Below the pieces are notes generated by a model that was not told where the DNA came from, ran no database searches, and saw only the letters and a program-made list of their open reading frames with translations. Positions 29,095 through 36,902 of a stretch of DNA of 64,000 bases are shown here, piece after piece (within the stretch, counting starts at the first letter, position 1; every line of letters begins with the position of its first letter). The position numbers and the translations under genes are program-made. This DNA is from Pseudomonas azotoformans (lineage in GTDB: Bacteria > Pseudomonadota > Gammaproteobacteria > Pseudomonadales > Pseudomonadaceae), in contig NZ_LT629702.1 of the NCBI RefSeq assembly GCF_900103345.1, forward strand, positions 868,001-932,000, read 5' to 3'.

Positions 29095-29790
29095 ATGACT
29101 GACTACGTATTCACCCCCGCGCCAACCCCATCCCTCGCAGTCCAAGGCAGCGATGCGCGCTTCCCGCTGCGCCGTGTGTTCTGCGTGGGCCGCAACTACA
29201 GTGAGCATGCGCGTGAGATGGGTCACGACCCGGACCGCGAGCCGCCTTTTTTCTTTATGAAACCGGCGGATGCCGTGGTACCCGCCGAAGGGGTGATCGC
29301 CTACCCACCGCTGACCGCCGACCTGCACCATGAAGTGGAACTGGTGGTGGCCATCGGCAAGGACGGAGTGGATATCGCCCCGGAACAGGCGTTTTCCCAC
29401 ATCTGGGGGTATGGCGTCGGCGTCGACCTGACCCGCCGCGACCTGCAAGCGCAGGCGAAAAAACTCTCGCGGCCATGGGAATGGGCCAAGGCGTTCGATG
29501 CGTCTGCGCCGAGCACCGCATTGCGCCCGGTGAGCGCGGTAGGGCATCCGTCCAGCGGCAAGATCTGGCTTGACGTCAATGGCGAACAACGCCAGGTGGG
29601 CGACCTGACCGACCAGATCTGGTCGGTCAGCGAAGTGATCAGCCATGCCTCAAGGTCCGTCGCGCTGAAGGCGGGCGACCTGATCTTCACCGGCACCCCG
29701 GCAGGTGTCGGTGCCTTGCAGCCGGGCGATGTGGTCACGGCGGGCATCGAGGGCATCGGCGAGTTGCAGTTCACCCTCGGCCAGGCTTGA
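29095..29790 (+). CDS. fumarylacetoacetate hydrolase family protein
   Basis: 231 aa, the short FAHD1/YcgM-like form. It has CVGRNYSEHAREMG, the metal ligands in HHEVELVVAIG and the ending ALKAGDLIFTGTPAGVGALQPGDVV. Enzymes of this group hydrolyse acylpyruvates or decarboxylate oxaloacetate, and the real substrate here is unknown. GAGG 8 bp before the ATG at 29095 supports the start; the frame is open upstream into the transporter gene. It is co-directional with transporter and AraC genes. Confidence 0.88.
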   Translation: MTDYVFTPAPTPSLAVQGSDARFPLRRVFCVGRNYSEHAREMGHDPDREPPFFFMKPADAVVPAEGVIAYPPLTADLHHEVELVVAIGKDGVDIAPEQAFSHIWGYGVGVDLTRRDLQAQAKKLSRPWEWAKAFDASAPSTALRPVSAVGHPSSGKIWLDVNGEQRQVGDLTDQIWSVSEVISHASRSVALKAGDLIFTGTPAGVGALQPGDVVTAGIEGIGELQFTLGQA

Positions 29791-29826
29791 GGCTAAAGTG
29801 GTGACCCGGCCACCCGAGAGACCGTT

Positions 29827-30735
29827 ATGCCAGGCACCCGCGTCACCACCTACGGCATGGAACAGCGCAGCGACCGCCCCGACTTCTACATACGCGACAA
29901 ACGCGGGCGGGCGGCGCTGACCAGTCCGCATCGGCATGAATACTTCCAGATCCAGATCAACCTTGGCGGCGACACCGTGCAGCACATCGGCGGCGCGGTG
30001 CGACCGTTTCCGTGCAAGGCCCTGGCCTTTATCCTGCCCCATCGCCTGCATGTGATCCCCCATCCCGAAGACGGCGAGTTCATGCTGATCAACTTCAGCC
30101 AGGGCTTTTTCCTGCCGCAACTGACCTGCGACCCCCTCGACCTGGAAGATATTCCCATCGTTCAGGCGCCAGAGCTTTCACCGTTTCGCTTCCAGGAACA
30201 CCTGGACTTCATCCTCGATGACGCAGCATTTGAGCAGGTGCAACGCTGGCTCGTTCACATGCGCGAACTGGATGCCCACCGCACCTTCGGCACCCGCGAA
30301 CGTCTCAAGGGTTACCTGTTTCAACTGATCGGCCTGGTCTGCGAACAATATGCCGAGCCGTTGCAGGCGTTCGCCGCCGACAATGCCACCCGGCGCGGGC
30401 GCAAGGATGCGTTGGCGCGGGTGCAGCGCTACCTCCGCGAGCATCTGCACGAGCCGACCCTCAACCTTACCGACACGGCAGCGGCGGCGTTTCTGTCACC
30501 CAACTACCTCACGCATCTGTTACGCAAGGAGACCGGCAAACCCTTCTCGCAACTGGTGCTCGACCGCCGCTTGCAGTTGGCGCGCACTTTGTTGCTCAAC
30601 AGTGCGCAGATGATCGGCTCCATTGCACACCGTTGCGGGTTTACCGATGAAGCTTACTTTTCCCGCTGCTTCCGCAAGGCCCATGGCCTGGCGCCAGGGC
30701 AATTCCGTCGCCAGCAGCATGGCGAGTCCTTTTAG
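29827..30735 (+). CDS. AraC-family transcriptional regulator
   Basis: 302 aa. An N-terminal cupin-like sensor (SPHRHEYFQIQINLGGDTVQHIGG..) is followed by two helix-turn-helix motifs at the C-terminus (LNLTDTAAAAFLSPNYLTHLLRKETGKPFSQLVLDRRL and IGSIAHRCGFTDEAYFSRCFRKAHGLAPGQFRR). It starts 36 bp after the FAH-family gene, so it may be co-transcribed and regulate that locus. Effector unknown. Confidence 0.88.
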   Translation: MPGTRVTTYGMEQRSDRPDFYIRDKRGRAALTSPHRHEYFQIQINLGGDTVQHIGGAVRPFPCKALAFILPHRLHVIPHPEDGEFMLINFSQGFFLPQLTCDPLDLEDIPIVQAPELSPFRFQEHLDFILDDAAFEQVQRWLVHMRELDAHRTFGTRERLKGYLFQLIGLVCEQYAEPLQAFAADNATRRGRKDALARVQRYLREHLHEPTLNLTDTAAAAFLSPNYLTHLLRKETGKPFSQLVLDRRLQLARTLLLNSAQMIGSIAHRCGFTDEAYFSRCFRKAHGLAPGQFRRQQHGESF

Positions 30736-30810
30736 GCGGCGGTTTACAAATCCACGACAATCGCTGTGTTTCTATTTGCATACAATTGCGTCCTTCATTG
30801 GGAGGCCAGT

Positions 30811-31257
30811 ATGCAAACGCTTATCCGCGCGGCGACGCAGGACGATGTCGACACGCTCTTCACCCTTCGCACCTCGGTGGTGCAAAACCATCTGAGTGTC
30901 GAGCAGATGGCCGAGCTGGGCATCACCCCAGAGGTGCTGGCCGACAGCATCCGCGAAGCCCCCTGCGTATGGATCGCCGAAGTGGATGGCCGGCCCGTGG
31001 CCTTCAGCATGGTTGACCTGGCAACCGGCGAGGTGTTCGCGATGTTCGTATTGCCGTCCCACGAAAACCTGGGGCTGGGGCGTCGACTGATGGCGGTGGC
31101 CGAAGCCGCGCTGTTTGAACACCATGACAGGTTGTTTCTGATCACGGATGGACGCGACGAAATCCGCGCCAACGGGTTTTACCAACGCCTGGGCTGGACG
31201 CTGACGGCGCAGGTCGAGGATGGCGACGTGCGGTATGAGAAGAGCAGGGCGCAGTGA
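30811..31257 (+). CDS. GNAT-family N-acetyltransferase
   Basis: 148 aa. IRAATQDDVDTLFTLR at the N-terminus, the acetyl-CoA loop in FVLPSHENLGLGRRLMAVAE (Q/R-x2-G-x-G/A variant) and RANGFYQRLGWT at the C-terminus are typical GNAT features. GGAGG 5 bp before the ATG at 30811 rejects the in-frame upstream start. Substrate unknown. The next gene begins 3 bp after the stop codon. Confidence 0.88.
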   Translation: MQTLIRAATQDDVDTLFTLRTSVVQNHLSVEQMAELGITPEVLADSIREAPCVWIAEVDGRPVAFSMVDLATGEVFAMFVLPSHENLGLGRRLMAVAEAALFEHHDRLFLITDGRDEIRANGFYQRLGWTLTAQVEDGDVRYEKSRAQ

Positions 31258-31260
31258 GCC

Positions 31261-31518
31261 ATGAGTCCACCCGAGCCGCCGTCCAACAACTTTCGCTACT
31301 TCGTGTTCGGAGTACTGTGCGCGGCGGTGTTGCTGGGCGGCTATTTTGTGCAACTCAATGCCCAGGTCGACCGCGAGCGGGATGCGACCAATGAGCGCTT
31401 GGCGCTGTGCCGACAGGTGGAAAGTGTGGCGCGCTCGGTGTTGCCCAATAGCCTCGATACACAAGATGCCTGCGAACAGTTGAGCGAGCGTATATCGAAA
31501 AGTGTAACGTCGCCTTAA
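31261..31518 (+). CDS. small single-pass membrane protein, 85 aa
   Basis: Begins MSPPEPPSNNFRYF, then one membrane helix (VFGVLCAAVLLGGYFV), then a short coiled-coil-like periplasmic part with two Cys (ALCRQVESV.. and DACEQLSE). It starts 3 bp after the GNAT stop and is probably co-transcribed. Family not recognised. Confidence 0.65.
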   Translation: MSPPEPPSNNFRYFVFGVLCAAVLLGGYFVQLNAQVDRERDATNERLALCRQVESVARSVLPNSLDTQDACEQLSERISKSVTSP

Positions 31519-31660
31519 CTCAATAACCCTTTTTTATAAGTGGAAATAGCGCCAGTAGTTGCACCAAAAAGTGGCATTTAGATGTTTGGCTACCTTAAAA
31601 AATGTGTGGTTATTGAATGACTTACAGCGCTTTCAATCCGACGAAAGGATTAAAATAATC

Positions 31661-31689
31661 TTGTTACAGCTTTTTACAATCGTTACTAT
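31661..31689 (+). promoter_or_regulatory. candidate promoter of a small RNA
   Basis: TTGTTA at 31661-31666 and TACTAT at 31684-31689 with a 17-bp spacer, in an AT-rich gap without a gene. A start near 31696 is predicted, 30 bp before a strong intrinsic terminator. Confidence 0.45.
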
Positions 31690-31695
31690 AGCCGG

Positions 31696-31763
31696 GCGTT
31701 CACCTCCCACGGTTTATGCATTTTTAAATCCCAAGTTTCCATCAGCTACTTGGGATTTTTTTT
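31696..31763 (+). ncRNA. candidate small RNA, about 68 nt
   Basis: The span between the predicted start of the 31661 promoter and the end of the terminator T-run. Its 5' part contains CACCTCCCAC, complementary to strong Shine-Dalgarno sequences and single-stranded in a simple fold, followed by an A/T-rich linker and the terminator stem, the usual layout of an Hfq-dependent antisense sRNA. I do not recognise it as any named Pseudomonas RNA. It could instead be the 3' UTR of the GNAT transcript. Confidence 0.35.
31726..31763 (+). terminator. strong rho-independent terminator
   Basis: Perfect 11-bp stem (31726-31736 with 31748-31758), 11-nt loop, then an uninterrupted T-run through 31763. The opposite strand has A-residues after the stem, so it works in the plus direction only. 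It can end the GNAT/small-membrane-protein transcript or the candidate sRNA. Confidence 0.85.
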
Positions 31764-31784
31764 GCCCTGGATTTGACCTTCGCG

Positions 31785-32729
31785 TCAACCTTCACCGTCG
31801 GCGAACTCCGCGCGCATTCGTCCATTGCGTTTGGCCTGGTACAGCAATTTGTCGACCTCTTCGACGAACTCCAGCATCGGTGTATCAGGTTTTACGATAC
31901 GTGTACCCACGCCCAGGCTCAGGGTCAGCAGGCTCGATACCGCCGAATAACCATGCTCGATCTGTTGCTGGCGGATCAGGTGCAGACAGCGTTGCGCCAC
32001 CTGCCTGGCCGATTGCGCATCGGTTTCCGGCAGCAACCACACAAACTCCTCGCCGCCGATGCGCGCAATGAAATCCCGTGGCCGATTGGCCGCCTGGGAC
32101 AAGGTGTGCGCCACCTGGCGCAGGCACTCATCGCCTTTGATATGGCCGTAGTGGTCGTTGTACTGCTTGAAAAAATCGATATCCAGAATGATCAACGACA
32201 GTGGCAACTGGCTGCGCTGGGCGCTGGCCCATTCCCGTTCCAGCACGGTGTCGAACATGCGGCGGTTGGCGATGCCGGTCAGGCCATCCTGATAGGAGTA
32301 TTCCTCGAGTTGTTTCTGCAGGCGCACCAGGTGCTCTTCGGTCTTCTTGCGCTCGCTGATATCGAACATGAAACCGATCAGCGCCTCGACCTCGCCGTCC
32401 TTGCGCACCACGTGCACCACATCGCGGATCCACACGTAGTCGCCATTCACCGTCAGCGCCCGGTAATCCGCTTCGTGATCGACCCCGGCGCGGGACTGGG
32501 ATACGCAGAAATTCACCACGTATTCACGGTCGTCCGGGTGCATGCGCTCGACCCAGTCGTCTACGGTGACCCAACTTTGTGGGGTCCATCCGAGCAACCC
32601 CTCGATCTGCGGGCCGATATAGCTGAAGGTCATGCTCTGCCAATCGATACGCCAGGGGATGGCCTTGGTCGACTCCAGCAAGGTTTTGTACACATCGCTG
32701 TCGGGCTGGCTCGGAGGGTCGATGCTCAT
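31785..32729 (-). CDS. PAS-GGDEF diguanylate cyclase
   Basis: 314 aa. The N-terminal PAS domain (PAS_3 type: SYIGPQIEGLLGWTPQSW..HPDDREYV.., ending GFMFDISERKK) leads through a short coiled coil to a GGDEF domain starting DGLTGIANRRMFD. The active site is GGEEF in RIGGEEFVWLL, so c-di-GMP synthesis is expected. An RPRD inhibitory I-site lies exactly five residues upstream. No membrane segment; signal input through PAS is unknown. The start MSIDPPSQP has no strong ribosome site. Confidence 0.9.
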   Translation of the reverse strand: MSIDPPSQPDSDVYKTLLESTKAIPWRIDWQSMTFSYIGPQIEGLLGWTPQSWVTVDDWVERMHPDDREYVVNFCVSQSRAGVDHEADYRALTVNGDYVWIRDVVHVVRKDGEVEALIGFMFDISERKKTEEHLVRLQKQLEEYSYQDGLTGIANRRMFDTVLEREWASAQRSQLPLSLIILDIDFFKQYNDHYGHIKGDECLRQVAHTLSQAANRPRDFIARIGGEEFVWLLPETDAQSARQVAQRCLHLIRQQQIEHGYSAVSSLLTLSLGVGTRIVKPDTPMLEFVEEVDKLLYQAKRNGRMRAEFADGEG

Positions 32730-32976
32730 GGGGCGGTTGCTCTGGATGATGGCGAAAAGCCAAGAGCGTCTTTCGATCGGGGCGCCGAGTCAAGCCTTCG
32801 CCGGCGCAGCAGACGAGAGGTCGCCAAACGGGTTTCTGGCGCCAGCGGGCCGGCGTTTCCACACGGAAATGAGGCATGGCTAACACTTTTGCACGAACCG
32901 CCCCATGCCCCGCAGAACCTCGTCTACTCTGGTTCCATCACAACGACCGGGTGAGGCCCAGGGGTGGGGACTTGTC

Positions 32977-33225
32977 ATGATTTCAATCATTGAATTCAAT
33001 CGCATCATGGCTTCGGGTTTCCTGCCGCTGGCGTGCGATTGCACCTTGAACAGCGACGGTTCGTTGCGCATCACTGTCTTCGAACCGGTGTCCGGCCGGG
33101 TCGACCTGCTGCTGACCGGGGTCTCCCCCGACGGTTTGGACAGCATCCGTTCCATCTCAAACCTGATTGGTGAGTTGCGTACCGAGATCAAGGCCGGGCG
33201 TCGCGGGTTTGCTGCGGTGGGTTAG
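32977..33225 (+). CDS. DUF1652 family protein
   Basis: 82 aa. The order EFNRIMASGFLPLACDCTLN, RVDLLLTGVS, SIRSISNLIGELRTEI is characteristic of DUF1652, a Pseudomonas-enriched family of unknown function. GGGGA precedes the ATG by 6 bp. Its stop overlaps the stop of the convergent lipoprotein gene by 4 bp. Confidence 0.82.
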   Translation: MISIIEFNRIMASGFLPLACDCTLNSDGSLRITVFEPVSGRVDLLLTGVSPDGLDSIRSISNLIGELRTEIKAGRRGFAAVG

Positions 33226-33362
33226 CCGTTGACGGTGTGGGTGGGGGTGTCGAGCGCGCCGTAATAGCGCCAGCAGCAATGGCGATGTTCCGGCACGATC
33301 ACGCAGCCGCTGAGGCTGACGATCAGCAGTGCGGCAACCAGCATGTAAAGTCGGCGGTACAT
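33222..33362 (-). CDS. very small lipoprotein, 46 aa
   Basis: MYRRLYMLVAALLIVSLSGC is a lipoprotein signal with lipobox LSGC (Cys20), so the mature part is only 27 residues with a HRHCCWRYY cluster rich in His, Cys and aromatics, possibly metal-binding. GAGG 7 bp upstream of the ATG supports the short form; the open frame upstream is not coding-like. Family not recognised. Confidence 0.65.
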   Translation of the reverse strand: MYRRLYMLVAALLIVSLSGCVIVPEHRHCCWRYYGALDTPTHTVNG

Positions 33363-33560
33363 GGTGTTTCCTCTTGGGTTGTTCAGCGTTAATCCTTCAA
33401 CGCAGCCACCGGCATAAATCCGTCGCGAAGCTTTCAAACATTTCATCAAGCCCTGCCACCCCCTGCGCAATACTGCTGAAAAACCTGCGACGGATTTTCC
33501 TGCCCCCGCCGTTCAACCCATCAGCACCCGCACTTTCGCGTGTTGCATGAAGGAGTTGCC

Positions 33561-33872
33561 ATGAGATCCCTGGCCAAATTGCGCTATGCCTTGCTTGCTC
33601 CGCTGGCCCTTGCTGCGTTTGTCAGCACCCCTGTGTTTGCCCAGACCGAAATCATCATCCGCCAGGCACCGCCGCCGGAACGTGTGGAAGTGATCCCCGT
33701 GGAACGCCCAGGTTACGCCTGGGACCGCGGCCACTGGCGCTGGGAAGGGCGCGGTTATGGCTGGGTGCCGGGTCACTGGCAGCCGGTGATGCGCAATGCG
33801 CGCTGGGAACCGGGCCATTGGGAGGCCCACGGCCCCAATTGGTACTGGCGCGAAGGGCATTGGATCCGCTGA
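33561..33872 (+). CDS. periplasmic YXWGXW-repeat protein
   Basis: 103 aa. Signal peptide to about residue 28 (AAFVSTPVFAQ), then a tandem of four W-x2-G-x-W-like units (WDRGHW, WVPGHW, WEPGHW, WREGHW), the hallmark of the YXWGXW/BcpO family. AAGGAG 6 bp before the ATG. The sigma-factor gene starts 15 bp after its stop, so it is probably first gene of the sigma/metal-sensor operon. Function unknown. Confidence 0.82.
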   Translation: MRSLAKLRYALLAPLALAAFVSTPVFAQTEIIIRQAPPPERVEVIPVERPGYAWDRGHWRWEGRGYGWVPGHWQPVMRNARWEPGHWEAHGPNWYWREGHWIR

Positions 33873-33887
33873 CCGAGAATTGCCCGA

Positions 33888-34466
33888 TTGAAAGACACTG
33901 ATCCGGACGTGGAACTGCTGGCGCGCATCGGTAACAACGAGCCTGCGGCTGTCAACGAAATGGTGACGCGCAAACTGCCGCGTCTGCTGGCGCTCGCCGG
34001 CCGGATCCTGGGGGATGCCGACGAGGCCAAGGACGTGGCCCAGGAAAGCTTCCTGCGCATCTGGCGCCATGCGGCCAGTTGGCGCAGTGGCGAGGCGCGT
34101 TTCGATACCTGGCTGCACCGTGTGGCATTGAACCTGTGCCACGACCGTTTGCGCCGGCGCAAGGAGCGTCCATTGGAGGACGAGGAGGCGCTGGCGCTGG
34201 CAGACAGCGCACCGCTGCCGGATGAACAGCTGGAAGCCGCCGACGGTAGCGCTCGCATGGCCGCTGCGTTGGCGGCGTTGCCCGAGCGTCAGCGCGAGGC
34301 GATTGTGTTGCAGTACTACCAGGAGCTGTCGAACATCGACGCCGCGGCCCTGATGAATATCAGCGTCGAGGCACTGGAGAGCCTGCTGTCGCGGGCCCGA
34401 CGCCAGTTGCGCAGCCAACTTGCCGATACACCCGGGCTCGCCCGCCCAGGAAGGGGAAAACCATGA
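33888..34466 (+). CDS. ECF RNA polymerase sigma factor
   Basis: 192 aa with region 2 (LLALAGRILGDADEAKDVAQESFLRIWRHA) and region 4 (LAALPERQREAIVLQYYQELSNIDAAALMNISVEALESLLSRARRQLRSQL). TTG start at 33888; no ATG is in a usable place. The stop overlaps the next ATG by 4 bp. The following two genes resemble the membrane anti-sigma and periplasmic sensor of CnrHYX-like systems, so it probably responds to an envelope or metal cue. Confidence 0.88.
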   Translation: MKDTDPDVELLARIGNNEPAAVNEMVTRKLPRLLALAGRILGDADEAKDVAQESFLRIWRHAASWRSGEARFDTWLHRVALNLCHDRLRRRKERPLEDEEALALADSAPLPDEQLEAADGSARMAAALAALPERQREAIVLQYYQELSNIDAAALMNISVEALESLLSRARRQLRSQLADTPGLARPGRGKP

Positions 34467-34894
34467 CACCCGAACGCTTTGCTTACCTGGCCGACGCCTA
34501 TGGCGCCGACCTGCACCGCTGGCCCGGCGCCGAACAGCGTGCAGCCCAGGCATTACTGGACAGCGGCGATGTGCTTGCGCGCGAGGCCCAGCAACAGGCG
34601 CGCTGGCTTGACGGCCAACTGGACAGCCACCAACTGGCGTTCGTCGATCCCTCGCTGGCGCGGAAGATTCGCCTGTCGGCCCCGCGCCGCCGTTCATTCT
34701 GGTCGCGCTATGCCCGCTGGTTGTCGCCCGCCGGCCTGGTGGGCGTGGGCGTCGCGGGCATCGTCACCGGGATGCTGGTGGCATCCCTGAGTGTGCCGCT
34801 GCCGATGCTGTCGTCCGAGGTGCTGCCCAGCGTCTTCGATCAAGGCGACGCGCAAGTCATCTTTACCGTCAATGCCGAGGACACCGAGCAATGA
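34463..34894 (+). CDS. putative membrane anti-sigma factor
   Basis: 143 aa. The soluble N-terminal 80 residues (FAYLADAYGADLHRWPGAEQRAAQALL..) could bind the sigma factor; one membrane helix follows (GLVGVGVAGIVTGMLVASLSVPL) with a short periplasmic tail. It overlaps the sigma gene and the metal-sensor gene by 4 bp each. No sequence family is recognised with certainty, and the role is inferred from topology and coupling. Confidence 0.68.
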   Translation: MTPERFAYLADAYGADLHRWPGAEQRAAQALLDSGDVLAREAQQQARWLDGQLDSHQLAFVDPSLARKIRLSAPRRRSFWSRYARWLSPAGLVGVGVAGIVTGMLVASLSVPLPMLSSEVLPSVFDQGDAQVIFTVNAEDTEQ

Positions 34895-35358
34895 GCCTGA
34901 ACCCCCTGAAACCCTGGCTGCTGGCCTCGGTCTTGCTCAACGTGTTCCTGATCGGTGGCGTCGGCGGTGGCCTCTACCACTGGATGGCCAGTGCCAAGCC
35001 CGTTGAAGCGGTGGTCAACCAGCATGGCTTGCGCCAGGCGATGATCAAGCTGCCGCCGGAGCTGCGCCGGGAACTGCGCCAACTGCTGCGGCACAACCGG
35101 GCCGACAGCCAGCCGCTGATCATGGCCGGGCGTGAAGCGCGCATGGGGGTGATCAAGCAACTGGAGGCGCCGAGCCTGGATCGGGATGTGCTGGTGGCGG
35201 AACTGGCCAAGGCCCGTGAAGCCGATATGGCGCTGCGTGCGTTGGTGGACACGACGTTGGCGCAGTTCGCCAGCACCTTGCCTCGGGAGGAGCGGCAGAA
35301 GTTAGTGGAGGCGTTGTATCTGCGGGGGCAGGCGGCAGGCCGCAAGCCTCAGTCTTGA
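34891..35358 (+). CDS. periplasmic heavy-metal sensor (CnrX/ZraP-like, Metal_resist family)
   Basis: 155 aa. The N-terminal anchor (PWLLASVLLNVFLIGGVGGGLYHW) followed by a helical periplasmic hairpin (KLPPELRRELRQLLRHNR..AREARMGVIKQLEAPSLDRDVLVAELAKAREADMALR) is the layout of periplasmic metal sensors related to CnrX and ZraP. The His/Met metal ligands of CnrX are not obvious, so metal binding is not shown. It is the last gene of the coupled sigma operon. Confidence 0.75.
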   Translation: MSLNPLKPWLLASVLLNVFLIGGVGGGLYHWMASAKPVEAVVNQHGLRQAMIKLPPELRRELRQLLRHNRADSQPLIMAGREARMGVIKQLEAPSLDRDVLVAELAKAREADMALRALVDTTLAQFASTLPREERQKLVEALYLRGQAAGRKPQS

Positions 35359-35394
35359 ACGTGGCGCTTGTAGGTCTGCGCCCAGAGCGCTGAA

Positions 35395-35757
35395 CTACAG
35401 GCGACGCAGGAAGGATTTGACGATGTGGCGGGTGGCATCGGTGGTGTCCAGCGCGTCCATGGCGCCATAGGGGTGCCACTGGCAATCGATTATTTCATTG
35501 CAAGGTTTTGCATCGGCGACGTTCACCACCGACGCTTCGAACACGTGGTGCACGGTGTCGCGGGCTTTGAGCTCCTGCAGGTACAGCAAGCCGTCCACGT
35601 TCAATCCGGTTTCTTCTTCCAACTCACGTTCGGCCGCGCCGACCGGGCGTTCATTGCGTTCGACCTTGCCTCCCGGCAATGCCCACTTGGATCTGGCCTT
35701 GCGCACGAAGAGGATATGCCCCTCGTGTTCGCAAATGACCGTTGCGCGTATCTTCAT
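35395..35757 (-). CDS. NUDIX hydrolase
   Basis: 120 aa from MKIRATVICEHEG (35757); an upstream ATG at 35811 has no ribosome site. The Nudix box is complete: GGKVERNERPVGAAERELEEETGL fits G-x5-E-x7-REUxEExGU. A nucleoside-diphosphate-X pyrophosphatase with unknown substrate. Convergent with the sigma operon. Confidence 0.9.
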   Translation of the reverse strand: MKIRATVICEHEGHILFVRKARSKWALPGGKVERNERPVGAAERELEEETGLNVDGLLYLQELKARDTVHHVFEASVVNVADAKPCNEIIDCQWHPYGAMDALDTTDATRHIVKSFLRRL

Positions 35758-35884
35758 CGTCTGTGCCCCCGCAGCGGGATGATTGTCATAAAAGTGTAAT
35801 GCAATTGTCATGCTAAGTGCTTGTGGCGCTGACGTGTGGGGATGTGGATACTGCCCGATTGATCAAAACGCACGAGGAGAGCAG

Positions 35885-36865
35885 ATGGGCAGCGTACGCT
35901 GGGGCATGATCGGCTGTGGCAGTGTCACTGAGTTGAAGAGTGGACCGGCTTTCTACAAAGCGCCAGGTTCTGCGTTGGTAGCCGTGATGGGGCGCCGCGA
36001 AGTGGCGGTGCGTGATTATGCGGCACGCCATGGCATTGCGCGGTGCTACACCGGCGCCCAGGCGCTGATCAACGACCCCGAGGTGGACGCGGTGTACATC
36101 GCCACTCCCCCGGACAGCCACCTCGAATACAGTCTGATGGTCGCGGCGGCCGGCAAGCATTGCTGCGTCGAGAAGCCCATGTCGCTCAACGCCGAGCAGA
36201 GCGCGTTGATGCAGCGCACCTTCGAACGTGCCAGGCTGCATCTGTTTGTGTCCTATTACCGCCGTTCGCTGCCGCGTTTCCAGCAAGTGCGCGACTGGCT
36301 GCGGGATGGACGCATCGGCGAACTGCGCCAGCTCACCTGGACCCTGTGCAAGCCACCGGGCGCCAATGATGCCAGCGCCGCCAACTGGCGCACCGACCCG
36401 GCCATCGCCGGCGGTGGTTACTTTGCCGACCTGGCCAGCCATGGTTTTGACCTGTTCCAGTACCTGGTCGGGGATATCGTTGAGGTCACAGGCTTTACCG
36501 CGCGACAAGCCGGGGGGTATGCGGCCGAGGATGCGGTGACGGCGTGCTGGACGTTCAGTTCGGGCGCACTCGGCATGGGCTGCTGGAATTTTGTCGCGGA
36601 CCGTCGCGAAGACCAGGTGGAACTGATCGGCAGCCGTGGGCGCATCCGATTCTCGGTCTTCGAAGACCAGCCGCTGCACCTTGAGGGTGAAACCAGCGAA
36701 GTGCTGGAAGTGCCGTGCCACGCGCATATCCAGTGGCACCACGTGCTGGCGATGAATGCGCATATCCGTGGCGAAGCCGAGCACCCATCAATGGGCATCG
36801 ACGCGTTGAAGACCGACCGGATCCTGGACAAGGTGCTACAACGTAACCCCCATCGTCCCGGGTAG
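35885..36865 (+). CDS. Gfo/Idh/MocA family oxidoreductase
   Basis: 326 aa. Rossmann motif (WGMIGCGSVTELK), ATPPDSHLEY, CCVEKPMSLNAEQ with the EKP lysine, and a C-terminal half with SHGFDLFQYLVGD. It is a stand-alone NAD(P)-dependent sugar or polyol dehydrogenase, only distantly similar to the two inositol-type enzymes at the left of the window. GAGGAG before the ATG at 35885 excludes the upstream in-frame codon. Substrate unknown. Confidence 0.87.
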   Translation: MGSVRWGMIGCGSVTELKSGPAFYKAPGSALVAVMGRREVAVRDYAARHGIARCYTGAQALINDPEVDAVYIATPPDSHLEYSLMVAAAGKHCCVEKPMSLNAEQSALMQRTFERARLHLFVSYYRRSLPRFQQVRDWLRDGRIGELRQLTWTLCKPPGANDASAANWRTDPAIAGGGYFADLASHGFDLFQYLVGDIVEVTGFTARQAGGYAAEDAVTACWTFSSGALGMGCWNFVADRREDQVELIGSRGRIRFSVFEDQPLHLEGETSEVLEVPCHAHIQWHHVLAMNAHIRGEAEHPSMGIDALKTDRILDKVLQRNPHRPG

Positions 36866-36902
36866 GCGGCATAGGGTGGTCTTTTTTCCAAGGAACAGAC
36901 AG

